A DNA stretch of 33,317 nucleotides from positions 1 to 33,317 of the IMG/VR virus record IMGVR_UViG_3300005613_000245; one strand, given 5' to 3'. The DNA is from a virus. A model generated the notes under the pieces. It saw only the letters and a list, made by a program, of their open reading frames with translations, was not told the origin of the DNA and did no database searches. Below, piece after piece: positions 16,112-21,872 of this stretch. The stretch's first letter is position 1, and the number at the start of each line of letters is the position of its first letter. A program made the translations under genes and the position numbers.

Positions 16112-16138
16112 TTTTAATAACTAAAAAAAGGATAAAAT

Positions 16139-16187
16139 GAAGTGAAAGGCTTAACTGAAAAGCTTATCGGGCGAATAGAAGAACAAC
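16139..16187 (+). repeat. Direct repeat, right copy, flanking the PP-loop gene
   Basis: This is the right copy of the 49-base repeat (47 matches to 15241-15289). Its reading frame continues into 26 further codons with no counterpart at the left copy, which indicates that it is the original gene end. Confidence 0.9.
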
Positions 16188-16267
16188 GAATTGACGATTA
16201 TAAAGTGCCTGTAGAGTTTAATAGAGTTTTTAGTGAGAATATTGAAGATTTAACGGTGGATTTTTAA
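16139..16267 (+). pseudogene. Displaced 3' end of the 14890 gene
   Basis: The frame reads EVKGLTEKLIGRIEEQRIDDY, continues for about 20 residues and stops at TAA 16265-16267. The first part duplicates the end of the 14890 gene, in the same reading frame. It looks like the original C-terminal end cut off by insertion of the PP-loop gene. A GTG at 16142 with AAGGA nine bases upstream could still allow a 41-residue peptide to be made, so expression as a small protein is not excluded. Confidence 0.7.
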
Positions 16268-16302
16268 AAAGGAATATTAAATTTATAAAAGTACGGATAA
16301 GT

Positions 16303-16890
16303 ATGAGAAAAGTAGATGTTTTAATGCAATGTAAATTACATAAGCCTTTTTTTAGGATGAAGAATAAATCTTTTCTAGCTTGTGCTAACTGTGGTCGATT
16401 AATTAGAGACAGAAAGCCATCTAACGTCAAAAAAAATTCTTATCATGCTTGTGATTCAATTTGCCACAACATATTAAAAGCTGAGCATAATTCTTGGCTA
16501 GCTCGCTTCTGTAAACGTATTATTGGCTTTAAAGAGTATCTTTGGTTTAATGAAACATATGAAGTCTTACGAAAAACAGATACTGCTTCAACAAAGCCTC
16601 AAGACAGGTATATTAACATCGGGCACGTTTCAAATTTTATTTTTGACGAAAATGATGAAGTTGTCCAAGTTCCTGAATACGCTCTAGGGCGATACATATT
16701 GAAGCTTCAAGAGATTGAATTTTTAGTAGAATATGGACGTGAGATACAGCTTTATAACTTAAATCTTAAGAATTATAGCAAGCTAGTACGTGAAACTAAG
16801 TTATTTAATTATTCTAGTGAGTTTCAAAATTTTATTAAAGAGTATTATGCTCATAATCCATTTTTAAAAAAACAAGTAACAGAGTTCTGA
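16303..16890 (+). CDS. Cys/His-rich (zinc-finger-like) unknown protein
   Basis: The 195-residue protein has an N-terminal cluster of possible zinc ligands: C10-x2-H13, C27-A-N-C30 followed by GR, and C50-x3-C54-H55. The rest (about 70-195) is mixed and charged with DRYINIGHVSNFIFDENDEV and a helical C-terminal part. The family is not recognised; the CxxC arrangement resembles recognition-site fingers of nucleases, but no HNH or GIY-YIG catalytic motif is visible. It ends two bases before the lysozyme ATG, so the pair is probably co-transcribed. Confidence 0.55.
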   Translation: MRKVDVLMQCKLHKPFFRMKNKSFLACANCGRLIRDRKPSNVKKNSYHACDSICHNILKAEHNSWLARFCKRIIGFKEYLWFNETYEVLRKTDTASTKPQDRYINIGHVSNFIFDENDEVVQVPEYALGRYILKLQEIEFLVEYGREIQLYNLNLKNYSKLVRETKLFNYSSEFQNFIKEYYAHNPFLKKQVTEF

Positions 16891-16892
16891 CT

Positions 16893-17345
16893 ATGATAAC
16901 TAAAGCATTACTAGCATTAATAATCTCTTTTGAAGGTTTTCATCCGATGGCTTACTGGGATAACTCACAGTGGACTAATGGCTATGGAACTAAAGCTAGT
17001 TATGCAGGCGAGAAGATATCTCGAAAGGAAGCTGAAAAACGCTTAAAAGAAGATGTAGTTAAGCGCTCTAAGTTTGTTAAAAAGCATGCCCCATATTTAA
17101 ACCAGAATGAACATAATGCTTTAGTTAGTTTTTGTTATAACGTTGGACTAGGAGCTTGCAAGAAATCAGTTTTATTAGTTGCTAAAGGCAAAAAACCTGC
17201 TGCAAGTTGGGTTATGCGTAAGTATACTAATGGTGGTAATGCAGGTTTGGTTAAACGTAGAAAGATTGAAACTGATTTGTTGATGAAGAGACCTAAGTCT
17301 AAAATTTGTATTTATCAAGAATATTTTGACAATTATTTTATTTGA
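16893..17345 (+). CDS. Endolysin, GH24 lysozyme (T4/lambdoid type)
   Basis: The 150-residue protein is a glycoside hydrolase family 24 lysozyme: SFEGFHPMAYWDNSQWTNGYGT carries the catalytic Glu (E14), Asp (D23, eight residues later) and Thr (T28) with the family's W-T-x-GYG-T turn. The helical domain has ALVSFCYNVGLGACKKS, RKYTNGG and GLVKRRKIETDLLM, as in other phage lysozymes. It cleaves the glycan strands of peptidoglycan. There is no cleavable signal peptide, so holin-dependent release is expected. The D-to-T spacing is one residue shorter than in many homologues. The last 15 residues (KICIYQEYFDNYFI) are an unusual hydrophobic tail. Confidence 0.88.
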   Translation: MITKALLALIISFEGFHPMAYWDNSQWTNGYGTKASYAGEKISRKEAEKRLKEDVVKRSKFVKKHAPYLNQNEHNALVSFCYNVGLGACKKSVLLVAKGKKPAASWVMRKYTNGGNAGLVKRRKIETDLLMKRPKSKICIYQEYFDNYFI

Positions 17346-17381
17346 GTCTTTTAATTTGTTTACGTGACTTTAATATTGCTG

Positions 17382-17390
17382 TGGTATATT
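17382..17390 (+). promoter_or_regulatory. Extended -10 promoter of the metalloprotease gene
   Basis: TG-G-TATATT at 17382-17390 with no convincing -35 (TTTACG is 19 bases upstream). The predicted start near 17397 leaves a leader of about 13 bases containing AGGGGGA. The sequence TATATTGATATCAG matches the small RNA F promoter at 13 of 14 positions. Confidence 0.6.
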
Positions 17391-17409
17391 GATATCAGGG
17401 GGAATACCG

Positions 17410-18495
17410 ATGTACCAATTAATTTTTTTTTTACTTTTAATTAGCGTAAGCGTGGTTAGTGCTAAAGACTATGATGGGGTTTTGGTTTTAGATACGGCGC
17501 GGGCTCTTGAAGTAAATAAAGGAGCCTTAGATCAATATTCTAATCAATGGCAATGCTTAGAGGGTTCTTGTATGCAAATTAATCTTAAGCCGCTAAAGTG
17601 GGATAGTTCGGTAACCCCTAAGTTGGTTTTCGATTCAGATTTTGATATAAATGACATTAACCATACAGTATCTGAGTTAAATAGTGCTTTATACGACCAA
17701 GTAAATATAACCTCAGAACAAAGAGTATTAAGTGTAGATGATCCAACTCCAGCGAATTCAGAAATTCATATCGTTGTAGATAATGATATGCCTTCACTCG
17801 GTTTAGCTGAACGGATTTTCCTTTTTTATACAGAAACTGACAATTATTGGTTAATTAATAGAGGTGTTTGCTTTGTTAGATTAGCAGATTTAGAGGGAGG
17901 TAGGCTCCAGGAGGTTATACTTCATGAGATTTTACATTTATTTGGGCTAGATCACTCTCAAGGGTATGCTTATTGGACTAAAAATAATGGAGATTGGCAA
18001 AGAGACACCAATCAAGCTTTGAGACCAACAATGTATCCTTTAATTTGGGCTAGTGCTGATGGTTACTTGTCATTTGAAGATAAACATTTTTTAAGAGAAT
18101 CTTTCTCCGTTTATGGGTGTGAAACAGGTTCACTTGAGGGCAACGCTTATTTTAATGGTGAGCCGATGACTGGGATAATTTTAAACTTAAAAAACAATAG
18201 TGATAACTCTAAGAGCTTAACTTATCCAATAGATAGGTTAAAGCAGGGTGATGGCTCATTTAGATTAGATGGTTTACCAAGTGGAAGATATACAATCCGT
18301 TTTGAAGAACAGCGTTGTAACAATTTAGGAGCAAGCTCTTCTATTGGGGCTTATGATTGTGAAGATTCAAACTTTACTGAAGTTAGATTTTTAAATAAAA
18401 CTGCTGGTAATGATTTATCTAAAAAGAAAAATGGCAGAAAATCAACAATCAAAATTAAGCCATGCGAAACAAAAAGTATTATAATAGGCAATTAA
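17410..18495 (+). CDS. Exported metzincin/matrixin-like zinc metalloprotease
   Basis: I start at ATG 17410, eight bases after AGGGGG. The 361-residue product opens with a signal peptide (YQLIFFLLLISVSVVSA, cleavage before KDYDG), so it is exported. Residues 172-182 are HEILHLFGLDH, an exact HExxHxxGxxH zinc site, and PTMYP at 206-210 is a matrixin-type Met-turn, 26 residues after the last zinc histidine (longer than in animal MMPs). After about residue 235 a domain with GSLEGNAYFNGEPMTGIIL and SFRLDGLPSGRYTIRFE resembles a carboxypeptidase-regulatory/Cna-B-like beta sandwich. Several cysteines fit periplasmic disulfides. It has its own promoter and looks like cargo acting on the host envelope, host proteins or competitors. 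Confidence 0.82.
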   Translation: MYQLIFFLLLISVSVVSAKDYDGVLVLDTARALEVNKGALDQYSNQWQCLEGSCMQINLKPLKWDSSVTPKLVFDSDFDINDINHTVSELNSALYDQVNITSEQRVLSVDDPTPANSEIHIVVDNDMPSLGLAERIFLFYTETDNYWLINRGVCFVRLADLEGGRLQEVILHEILHLFGLDHSQGYAYWTKNNGDWQRDTNQALRPTMYPLIWASADGYLSFEDKHFLRESFSVYGCETGSLEGNAYFNGEPMTGIILNLKNNSDNSKSLTYPIDRLKQGDGSFRLDGLPSGRYTIRFEEQRCNNLGASSSIGAYDCEDSNFTEVRFLNKTAGNDLSKKKNGRKSTIKIKPCETKSIIIGN

Positions 18496-18497
18496 GG

Positions 18498-18526
18498 TTA
18501 AAATTTTCAAAACAATAAGCTATAAT
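18498..18526 (+). promoter_or_regulatory. Promoter of small RNA A
   Basis: A perfect TATAAT at 18521-18526 with a weak -35 (TTAAAA, 18498-18503; 17-base spacer), beginning three bases after the metalloprotease stop. Confidence 0.5.
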
Positions 18527-18532
18527 TAAAAG

Positions 18533-18653
18533 TCTAGTAGGTACTAGCGTGTGTCGAAAGCACGTAAAAGGAGAATAATTATTAACAAATTATTATTCCT
18601 AGTGTCACTAGATTTAGTGTTGTGAAGCTCTCAAGAAATTGGGAGCTTTTTTT
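18533..18653 (+). ncRNA. Candidate small RNA A
   Basis: About 120 nt between a TATAAT box and an intrinsic terminator. Predicted elements are CTAGTA/TACTAG (18534-18547), CGTG/CACG (18548-18564), a long A/T-rich stem AGGAGAATAAT...ATTATTATTCCT (18569-18600), and the palindrome TAGTGTCACTA. AAGGAG is followed by ATT codons that could open a 15-residue hydrophobic peptide, but ATT starts are very rare. No terminator separates it from the metalloprotease gene, so it may double as that mRNA's 3' UTR. Confidence 0.5.
18625..18653 (+). terminator. Terminator of metalloprotease / small RNA A
   Basis: AGCTCTC (18626-18632) pairs with GGGAGCT (18641-18647) across an eight-base loop, followed by seven T residues. 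Confidence 0.8.
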
Positions 18654-18654
18654 G

Positions 18655-18683
18655 TTGACACATAAGTTGAAATATTTTATATT
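18655..18683 (+). promoter_or_regulatory. Promoter of small RNA B
   Basis: Consensus TTGACA (18655-18660), 17-base spacer, TATATT (18678-18683). The -35 begins two bases after the previous terminator's T-tract. Confidence 0.7.
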
Positions 18684-18689
18684 TATTTG

Positions 18690-18764
18690 TAGGGCTCCTA
18701 CCCTATTTTTATTCATAAATCTCATATCCCCTAGGTTTTGTTTTTTCCCCTAGGGGATTTTTTT
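18690..18764 (+). ncRNA. Candidate small RNA B
   Basis: A 75-nt unit directly behind a near-consensus promoter. It has a 5' hairpin TAGGG-CTCCTA-CCCTA (18690-18705), a single-stranded A/T-rich middle, and a 10-bp terminator stem with T-tract. No start codon with a ribosome site lies inside. The simple architecture (5' hairpin, open linker, terminator) resembles regulatory RNAs, though no target or known family can be assigned. Confidence 0.55.
18726..18764 (+). terminator. Terminator of small RNA B
   Basis: A perfect 10-bp stem, ATCCCCTAGG (18726-18735) with CCTAGGGGAT (18749-18758), then a run of T to 18764. Confidence 0.85.
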
Positions 18765-18841
18765 ATACGTAATTTTTTTTAATTTTTACCCGTATCACTA
18801 GACAAGTGGGTAAAATTCTTGATTATTTACTCACGGTTTTA

Positions 18842-19100
18842 TTTGACGGCTATTTAATTTACATTCCTACTACATGGCAATAGCCAATTCTAGTCTAAGT
18901 ATCCTTGTTTGATCGCTATTTAACTATTGGATTTTACTATTTACTTATTTTTTTAAAACTAGTTTTGATTGCTTACTAATTTTCTTAAAACGGGTTACAC
19001 ATTGTTACTTAATTTTCTAAAATTAGTTAGTTGCTGACCTTACTTTTTTAAAATAGAAGTAATAAATATTCCTTTATATAAATATAAAAATAAAGATAAT
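18842..19100 (+). other. Candidate replication origin: phased repeats plus AT-rich segment
   Basis: TTTGACGGCTATTTAA (18842) recurs as TTTGATCGCTATTTAA (18908), 66 bases apart. GGCTATT (18848) and AATAGCC (18879) form an inverted repeat. Four related elements beginning TTACT, then T-rich and AAAA, start at 18941, 18973, 19005 and 19040, spaced 32, 32 and 35 bases, that is about three helical turns. They are followed by an extremely AT-rich stretch (19056-19100) suited to strand opening. No gene lies here, and the next protein downstream looks like a tandem winged-helix initiator. The iteron-origin reading is an inference; the repeats are imperfect. Confidence 0.45.
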
Positions 19101-19243
19101 TAGGAGAGGGGTATAGACACATTGCATTAGGCTCTACGGAAACAGAGAAGGGGTTATTAATTAAGAAGAGAGATATAAATTTTTGTAATTTTATATAGTT
19201 ACGCTTAAAATCGGGCTTTATTTTTGACAATTTCTTTTATGTT

Positions 19244-19273
19244 TTGGCGTGCCACAAAGTTTTTTGGTAAAAT
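19244..19273 (+). promoter_or_regulatory. Promoter of small RNA C
   Basis: TTGGCG (19244-19249), 18-base spacer and TTGGTAAAAT, with -10 at 19268-19273. A second possibility, TTGACT (19276) with TAGTAT (19299), lies just downstream. Confidence 0.5.
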
Positions 19274-19279
19274 TGTTGA

Positions 19280-19361
19280 CTTTCTTTTTTTTGTTAGCTA
19301 GTATGTCTTTAAACCTAGGGGGTAATTTTTCTGAGCTTCCATTATCCTCTAGTAATTTTTT
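19280..19361 (+). ncRNA. Candidate small RNA C
   Basis: About 82 nt (or about 50 nt if the downstream promoter is used) from the TGGTAAAAT promoter to a terminator-like hairpin. The 5' part is T-rich and probably unstructured; the rest is the terminator stem. No reading frame with a ribosome site. The weakest member of the array because its start is ambiguous. Confidence 0.4.
19315..19361 (+). terminator. Terminator of small RNA C
   Basis: CTAGGGGGTAAT (19315-19326) pairs with ATTATCCTCTAG (19341-19352) over 12 positions, two of them G-U, followed by TAATTTTTT. Confidence 0.6.
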
Positions 19362-19362
19362 C

Positions 19363-19391
19363 TTGACTTTTTGAAATATTGTTTTTATTAT
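19363..19391 (+). promoter_or_regulatory. Promoter of small RNA D
   Basis: TTGACT (19363-19368), 17-base spacer, TATTAT (19386-19391). The -35 starts two bases after the T-tract of unit C. Confidence 0.65.
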
Positions 19392-19397
19392 ATTAAT

Positions 19398-19494
19398 AGT
19401 GAGTCTTAAAAGGTTTGGCTAGGTACTCTGAAACTTAGCTGGCTCCATTTTTAGGAGAGTGGATCTTCCTTCTTGCGTCCACTCTCTTTTTTTT
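19398..19494 (+). ncRNA. Candidate small RNA D
   Basis: A 97-nt unit with an internal hairpin GCTAGGT-ACTCTGAA-ACTTAGC and a strong terminator. TAGGTACT also occurs in small RNA A, where it forms part of a stem. The sequence from the -10 into the RNA (TTATATTAATAGTGA) resembles that of small RNA F (TTATATTGATATTAGTGA). No coding potential seen. Confidence 0.55.
19455..19494 (+). terminator. Terminator of small RNA D
   Basis: A perfect 9-bp stem, GAGAGTGGA (19455-19463) with TCCACTCTC (19478-19486), then eight T residues. Confidence 0.85.
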
Positions 19495-19504
19495 AAAATT
19501 TTTA

Positions 19505-19533
19505 TTGAAAACATCATATTTTTGTGGTAAAAT
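19505..19533 (+). promoter_or_regulatory. Promoter of small RNA E
   Basis: TTGAAA (19505-19510), 17-base spacer, GTGGTAAAAT with -10 TAAAAT at 19528-19533 and the extended TG. Confidence 0.7.
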
Positions 19534-19539
19534 GTAGGT

Positions 19540-19617
19540 ATAAATTATGCCCTGATCTGCAAATTATGGGTTTTATAGAGAGAGGTTTTAGTTGTTTTGA
19601 GCCTCTCTCTTTTTTTT
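19540..19617 (+). ncRNA. Candidate small RNA E
   Basis: A 78-nt unit between an extended -10 promoter and a perfect terminator. The 5' half carries a direct repeat (AAATTATG at 19542 and 19561) with CCC and GGG that can pair across a short loop. It lies immediately upstream of the candidate initiator gene. It could be an independent sRNA, a priming or copy-control RNA, or an attenuated leader from which read-through reaches that gene. Confidence 0.55.
19578..19617 (+). terminator. Terminator of small RNA E
   Basis: A perfect 8-bp stem, GAGAGAGG (19578-19585) with CCTCTCTC (19602-19609), then eight T residues. Confidence 0.85.
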
Positions 19618-19620
19618 GTT

Positions 19621-19649
19621 TTTAAATAGTTTAAAAATTGTGGTATATT
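19621..19649 (+). promoter_or_regulatory. Promoter of the candidate initiator gene
   Basis: TTTAAA (19621-19626), 17-base spacer, GTGGTATATT with -10 TATATT at 19644-19649. The predicted leader is about 22 bases and has no Shine-Dalgarno sequence. Confidence 0.6.
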
Positions 19650-19678
19650 TAATTTAGCAGATCGACTTCAAGACAACT

Positions 19679-21175
19679 ATGAAAAATTTACGACTTAAAA
19701 ACATAGAAGAAGCAAAGCGAGGCGAAGAGCTAAAGCCTAAGAACGTAAGCTATTTATACCAATGGCATGACCCTAGGTTTATAACTTGGGTTAATAATCA
19801 AGATGTAATTAGTTTTAAAAATAAGGTTTATTTACTGTTTCTTTTGTGTCAGAGCGTTTATTTAGTAGCTAAAGGAGTGATAACCCCTAAAGCGTTAAAA
19901 GCAATCGTTTATATCGCTTCTAAGACAGTTTTAATCAAGGATGGTGTTCAGTGGAAGATATTAAGCCAAAGGTCTAGTTATGTTCACTGTGATGTATTTA
20001 GATCGTGTACGTCAGCTTCTTATGCTTTCAAGGAATGTACAGACCTTGGGCTCATCAAACGTGTCTCTAGTGGACAACAAAGCTATGCTCACGCAGTAGA
20101 TTTTTATCAATTAAGGTCACTTTTATACAACAATGGGATAGAAACTAAGTTTAATAACAAGTTTTTGGATAAAGAAAGTAAAGATTATGAATTGAATTAT
20201 GAGACTGTATGTCGTTTGTTTTATCAGAATATATCTAATCTACTCGAGCATTTTAATACTTCAAGATTAAGAATTGCTCTTTTTGTCTTCAAAGAATGTA
20301 TTTTAAATAAAAAGTGGGTTGATGTTTCTAGCTTTTGGCGAATTGGTCAAGAAATTAATTTAAGTTGTCATTCAGTTATTGAGAATATCCAGAATTTAAG
20401 AAACTTACAGGTACTTGACGTAAGAGATGGAGTTAAAAAGAGTAAACACTTTGTATTTGCTCCTGGAGATACTTATTTAAGTGAGAATAATCAAATATTA
20501 ATGGCTGGTGAAGCTTACAAGAAGTGTTTATCAAGAAAAGAAACTAGTTTAGAGAAAGCTATTTTATCTTTGAACTGTTCGGAAAATTCTAACAGTTGGG
20601 ATTTCAGTGATTATAGTTTTATAAAAAAATTACAAGAGCGTGGTGAGTGTTTTTATAGAAATCAAAGTAGTTTAGGTGTTTATGGTGACACAAGTGACTT
20701 AGCTGGCAAGTACGACAAGGCATTAGGTGCATATGCTTACTTAGCGGCTAGTAATTCTAGAGACGTTTTAGAAGTAATTGTGGAATGGTGTAAACAAGCT
20801 TATCCATTTACCAAAGAAGATGATGTTAAGAAGCTTTCTAAAGTAATTAAAGATGGTTTAGTTAACTACATAGATAGTAATTGGTATGAAAGAAAATCTA
20901 TTTTATTTAATTTAGATAAAAAGATTGCTATGGCATTTGATTTAGATCAAGTACATATAGTGAGCCAAGTTGGTTATAAAATTCTTTGTGATATTTACCT
21001 GGAGAGGGGGTTAATCGTTGATAATTTTAGTTTAATTGACGAGAATTTAAGTAAGTTATCTGAGGCTTTTGAGTATCATAAGCAAAACGATGAGCAAAAG
21101 AAACTATCATTTTTAAATAAAAAAAGTTGCAATTCCTCTAAAGTTGGGTATAATGAAAATAGACTTGGAGGTTGA
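19679..21175 (+). CDS. Candidate replication initiator with tandem winged-helix domains
   Basis: The 498-residue protein is basic at its N-terminus. It contains two segments that read like winged helices: residues about 90-132 (SCTSASYAFKECTDLGLIKRV) and about 213-262 (FWRIGQEINLSCHSVIENIQ, then NLRNLQVLDVRDG). The C-terminal half is helical (ALGAYAYLAASNSRDVLEVI, YERKSILFNLDKKIAMAF). Tandem winged helices are the DNA-binding plan of iteron-binding Rep proteins, and phased repeats lie upstream. That, plus its place at the head of the replication genes, supports initiator; a transcriptional regulator is the alternative. The ATG has no ribosome-binding site, unusual among its neighbours, which hints at translational control. 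Confidence 0.5.
   Translation: MKNLRLKNIEEAKRGEELKPKNVSYLYQWHDPRFITWVNNQDVISFKNKVYLLFLLCQSVYLVAKGVITPKALKAIVYIASKTVLIKDGVQWKILSQRSSYVHCDVFRSCTSASYAFKECTDLGLIKRVSSGQQSYAHAVDFYQLRSLLYNNGIETKFNNKFLDKESKDYELNYETVCRLFYQNISNLLEHFNTSRLRIALFVFKECILNKKWVDVSSFWRIGQEINLSCHSVIENIQNLRNLQVLDVRDGVKKSKHFVFAPGDTYLSENNQILMAGEAYKKCLSRKETSLEKAILSLNCSENSNSWDFSDYSFIKKLQERGECFYRNQSSLGVYGDTSDLAGKYDKALGAYAYLAASNSRDVLEVIVEWCKQAYPFTKEDDVKKLSKVIKDGLVNYIDSNWYERKSILFNLDKKIAMAFDLDQVHIVSQVGYKILCDIYLERGLIVDNFSLIDENLSKLSEAFEYHKQNDEQKKLSFLNKKSCNSSKVGYNENRLGG
21127..21154 (+). promoter_or_regulatory. Internal promoter for the 21179 regulator operon
   Basis: TTGCAA (21127-21132), 16-base spacer and TATAAT (21149-21154) within the end of the initiator gene, followed by the leader TTGGAGGTTGATTAATG. 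Confidence 0.6.
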
Positions 21176-21178
21176 TTA

Positions 21179-21649
21179 ATGATTAAAAGAGATAAAAACA
21201 AAACTCTTGAAGAGCAAGTATATGATTTAAGAGACTATGGCTATAGCCCTGATTATGTAGCAAAGTGTTTAGGAGGAATTGAGCCTGTGACTATAGCTAG
21301 TATATGGTTGGGACGCCACAAGGTCGATCGAAGTGACACGGCTTGTAAGAAAATGCTTATGCAAGGCGACACGGTTAAAGATATCTGTAGTAAGTTAAAC
21401 TTAACTGATTTTCATGTTGCTAGAGTTTTTAATCAATTGTCTCCAATAGAGCGTGAAACTGCAGAGTTTTATAGAGCTAAACTTAAGCGTGAAAAAGAAT
21501 TAAAGATTTTATTGTATTTAGAGAGTCACACTAAGAAAGAAACTGCTTCAAGATTTGGTATATGTGTCGACACAGTAACTAAAATTGAAAATAATCACAA
21601 GTTTTCGCAAAGTAAGGGTATTAAAGATGGTTTTACGCAGATTGGTTGA
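21179..21649 (+). CDS. DNA-binding protein with three helix-turn-helix segments
   Basis: The 156-residue basic protein shows three successive HTH-like stretches: about 11-45 (VYDLRDYGYSPDYVAKCLGG), 57-88 (GDTVKDICSKLNLTDFHVARV) and 106-140 (LESHTKKETASRFGICVDTV). They resemble the homeodomain-like HTHs of resolvases and small regulators rather than XRE repressors. No catalytic residues are seen. It has a strong ribosome site (GGAGG) and its own promoter, so it is a likely early regulator of phage transcription or an accessory replication protein. Its end overlaps the start of the next reading frame. Confidence 0.55.
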   Translation: MIKRDKNKTLEEQVYDLRDYGYSPDYVAKCLGGIEPVTIASIWLGRHKVDRSDTACKKMLMQGDTVKDICSKLNLTDFHVARVFNQLSPIERETAEFYRAKLKREKELKILLYLESHTKKETASRFGICVDTVTKIENNHKFSQSKGIKDGFTQIG

Positions 21650-21872
21650 GGATAGATCATCGGTATTTGATATACTCCAATATGCTCATCAATTAGGATT
21701 CCCACTAAAAAAATGTCATAGTAAATTCTTGAAACCATTGGGGTACGAGGATCTGTTTGATTATGTTTGGGATTGGTTGTTAAAAAACAGTACGAAGGTA
21801 AATAAAGGAGTGCAATATGAAATTAGGACAAGAAATAATAGAGGCTTTAAAAGAAGCAATAGAGAACCCTGA
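21627..21872 (+). CDS. Small unknown basic protein
   Basis: An 81-residue frame from ATG 21627 (AAGGG nine bases upstream), overlapping the previous gene by 23 bases. The part VFDILQYAHQLGFPLKKCHSKFLKPLGYEDLFDYVWDWLL looks like a folded helical domain. The last 18 residues run out of frame through the start of the next small gene and look less protein-like. A longer frame from 21585 is less likely. Function unknown. Confidence 0.45.
   Translation: MVLRRLVEDRSSVFDILQYAHQLGFPLKKCHSKFLKPLGYEDLFDYVWDWLLKNSTKVNKGVQYEIRTRNNRGFKRSNREP

Noticed and set aside
16303-16890. Zinc-finger protein as a homing endonuclease that moved the PP-loop gene
   Set aside because: No HNH, GIY-YIG or LAGLIDADG catalytic motif is visible, and the repeat boundaries exclude this gene from the inserted segment.
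18783-18815. Inverted repeat TTTTACCC...GGGTAAAA as a further terminator
   Set aside because: No T-tract follows on either strand in a position suitable for termination; it may be part of the origin-like region but stands alone.
19048-19230. A 60-residue minus-strand frame in the origin-like segment
   Set aside because: TTG start without a ribosome site, composition that simply reflects A/T-rich DNA, and no other minus-strand protein genes nearby.
18496-19678. tRNA genes or a CRISPR array in the gene-free stretch
   Set aside because: The hairpins do not form cloverleafs with T-loop or anticodon arms, and the repeats are imperfect, short and lack regular unique spacers of CRISPR size.
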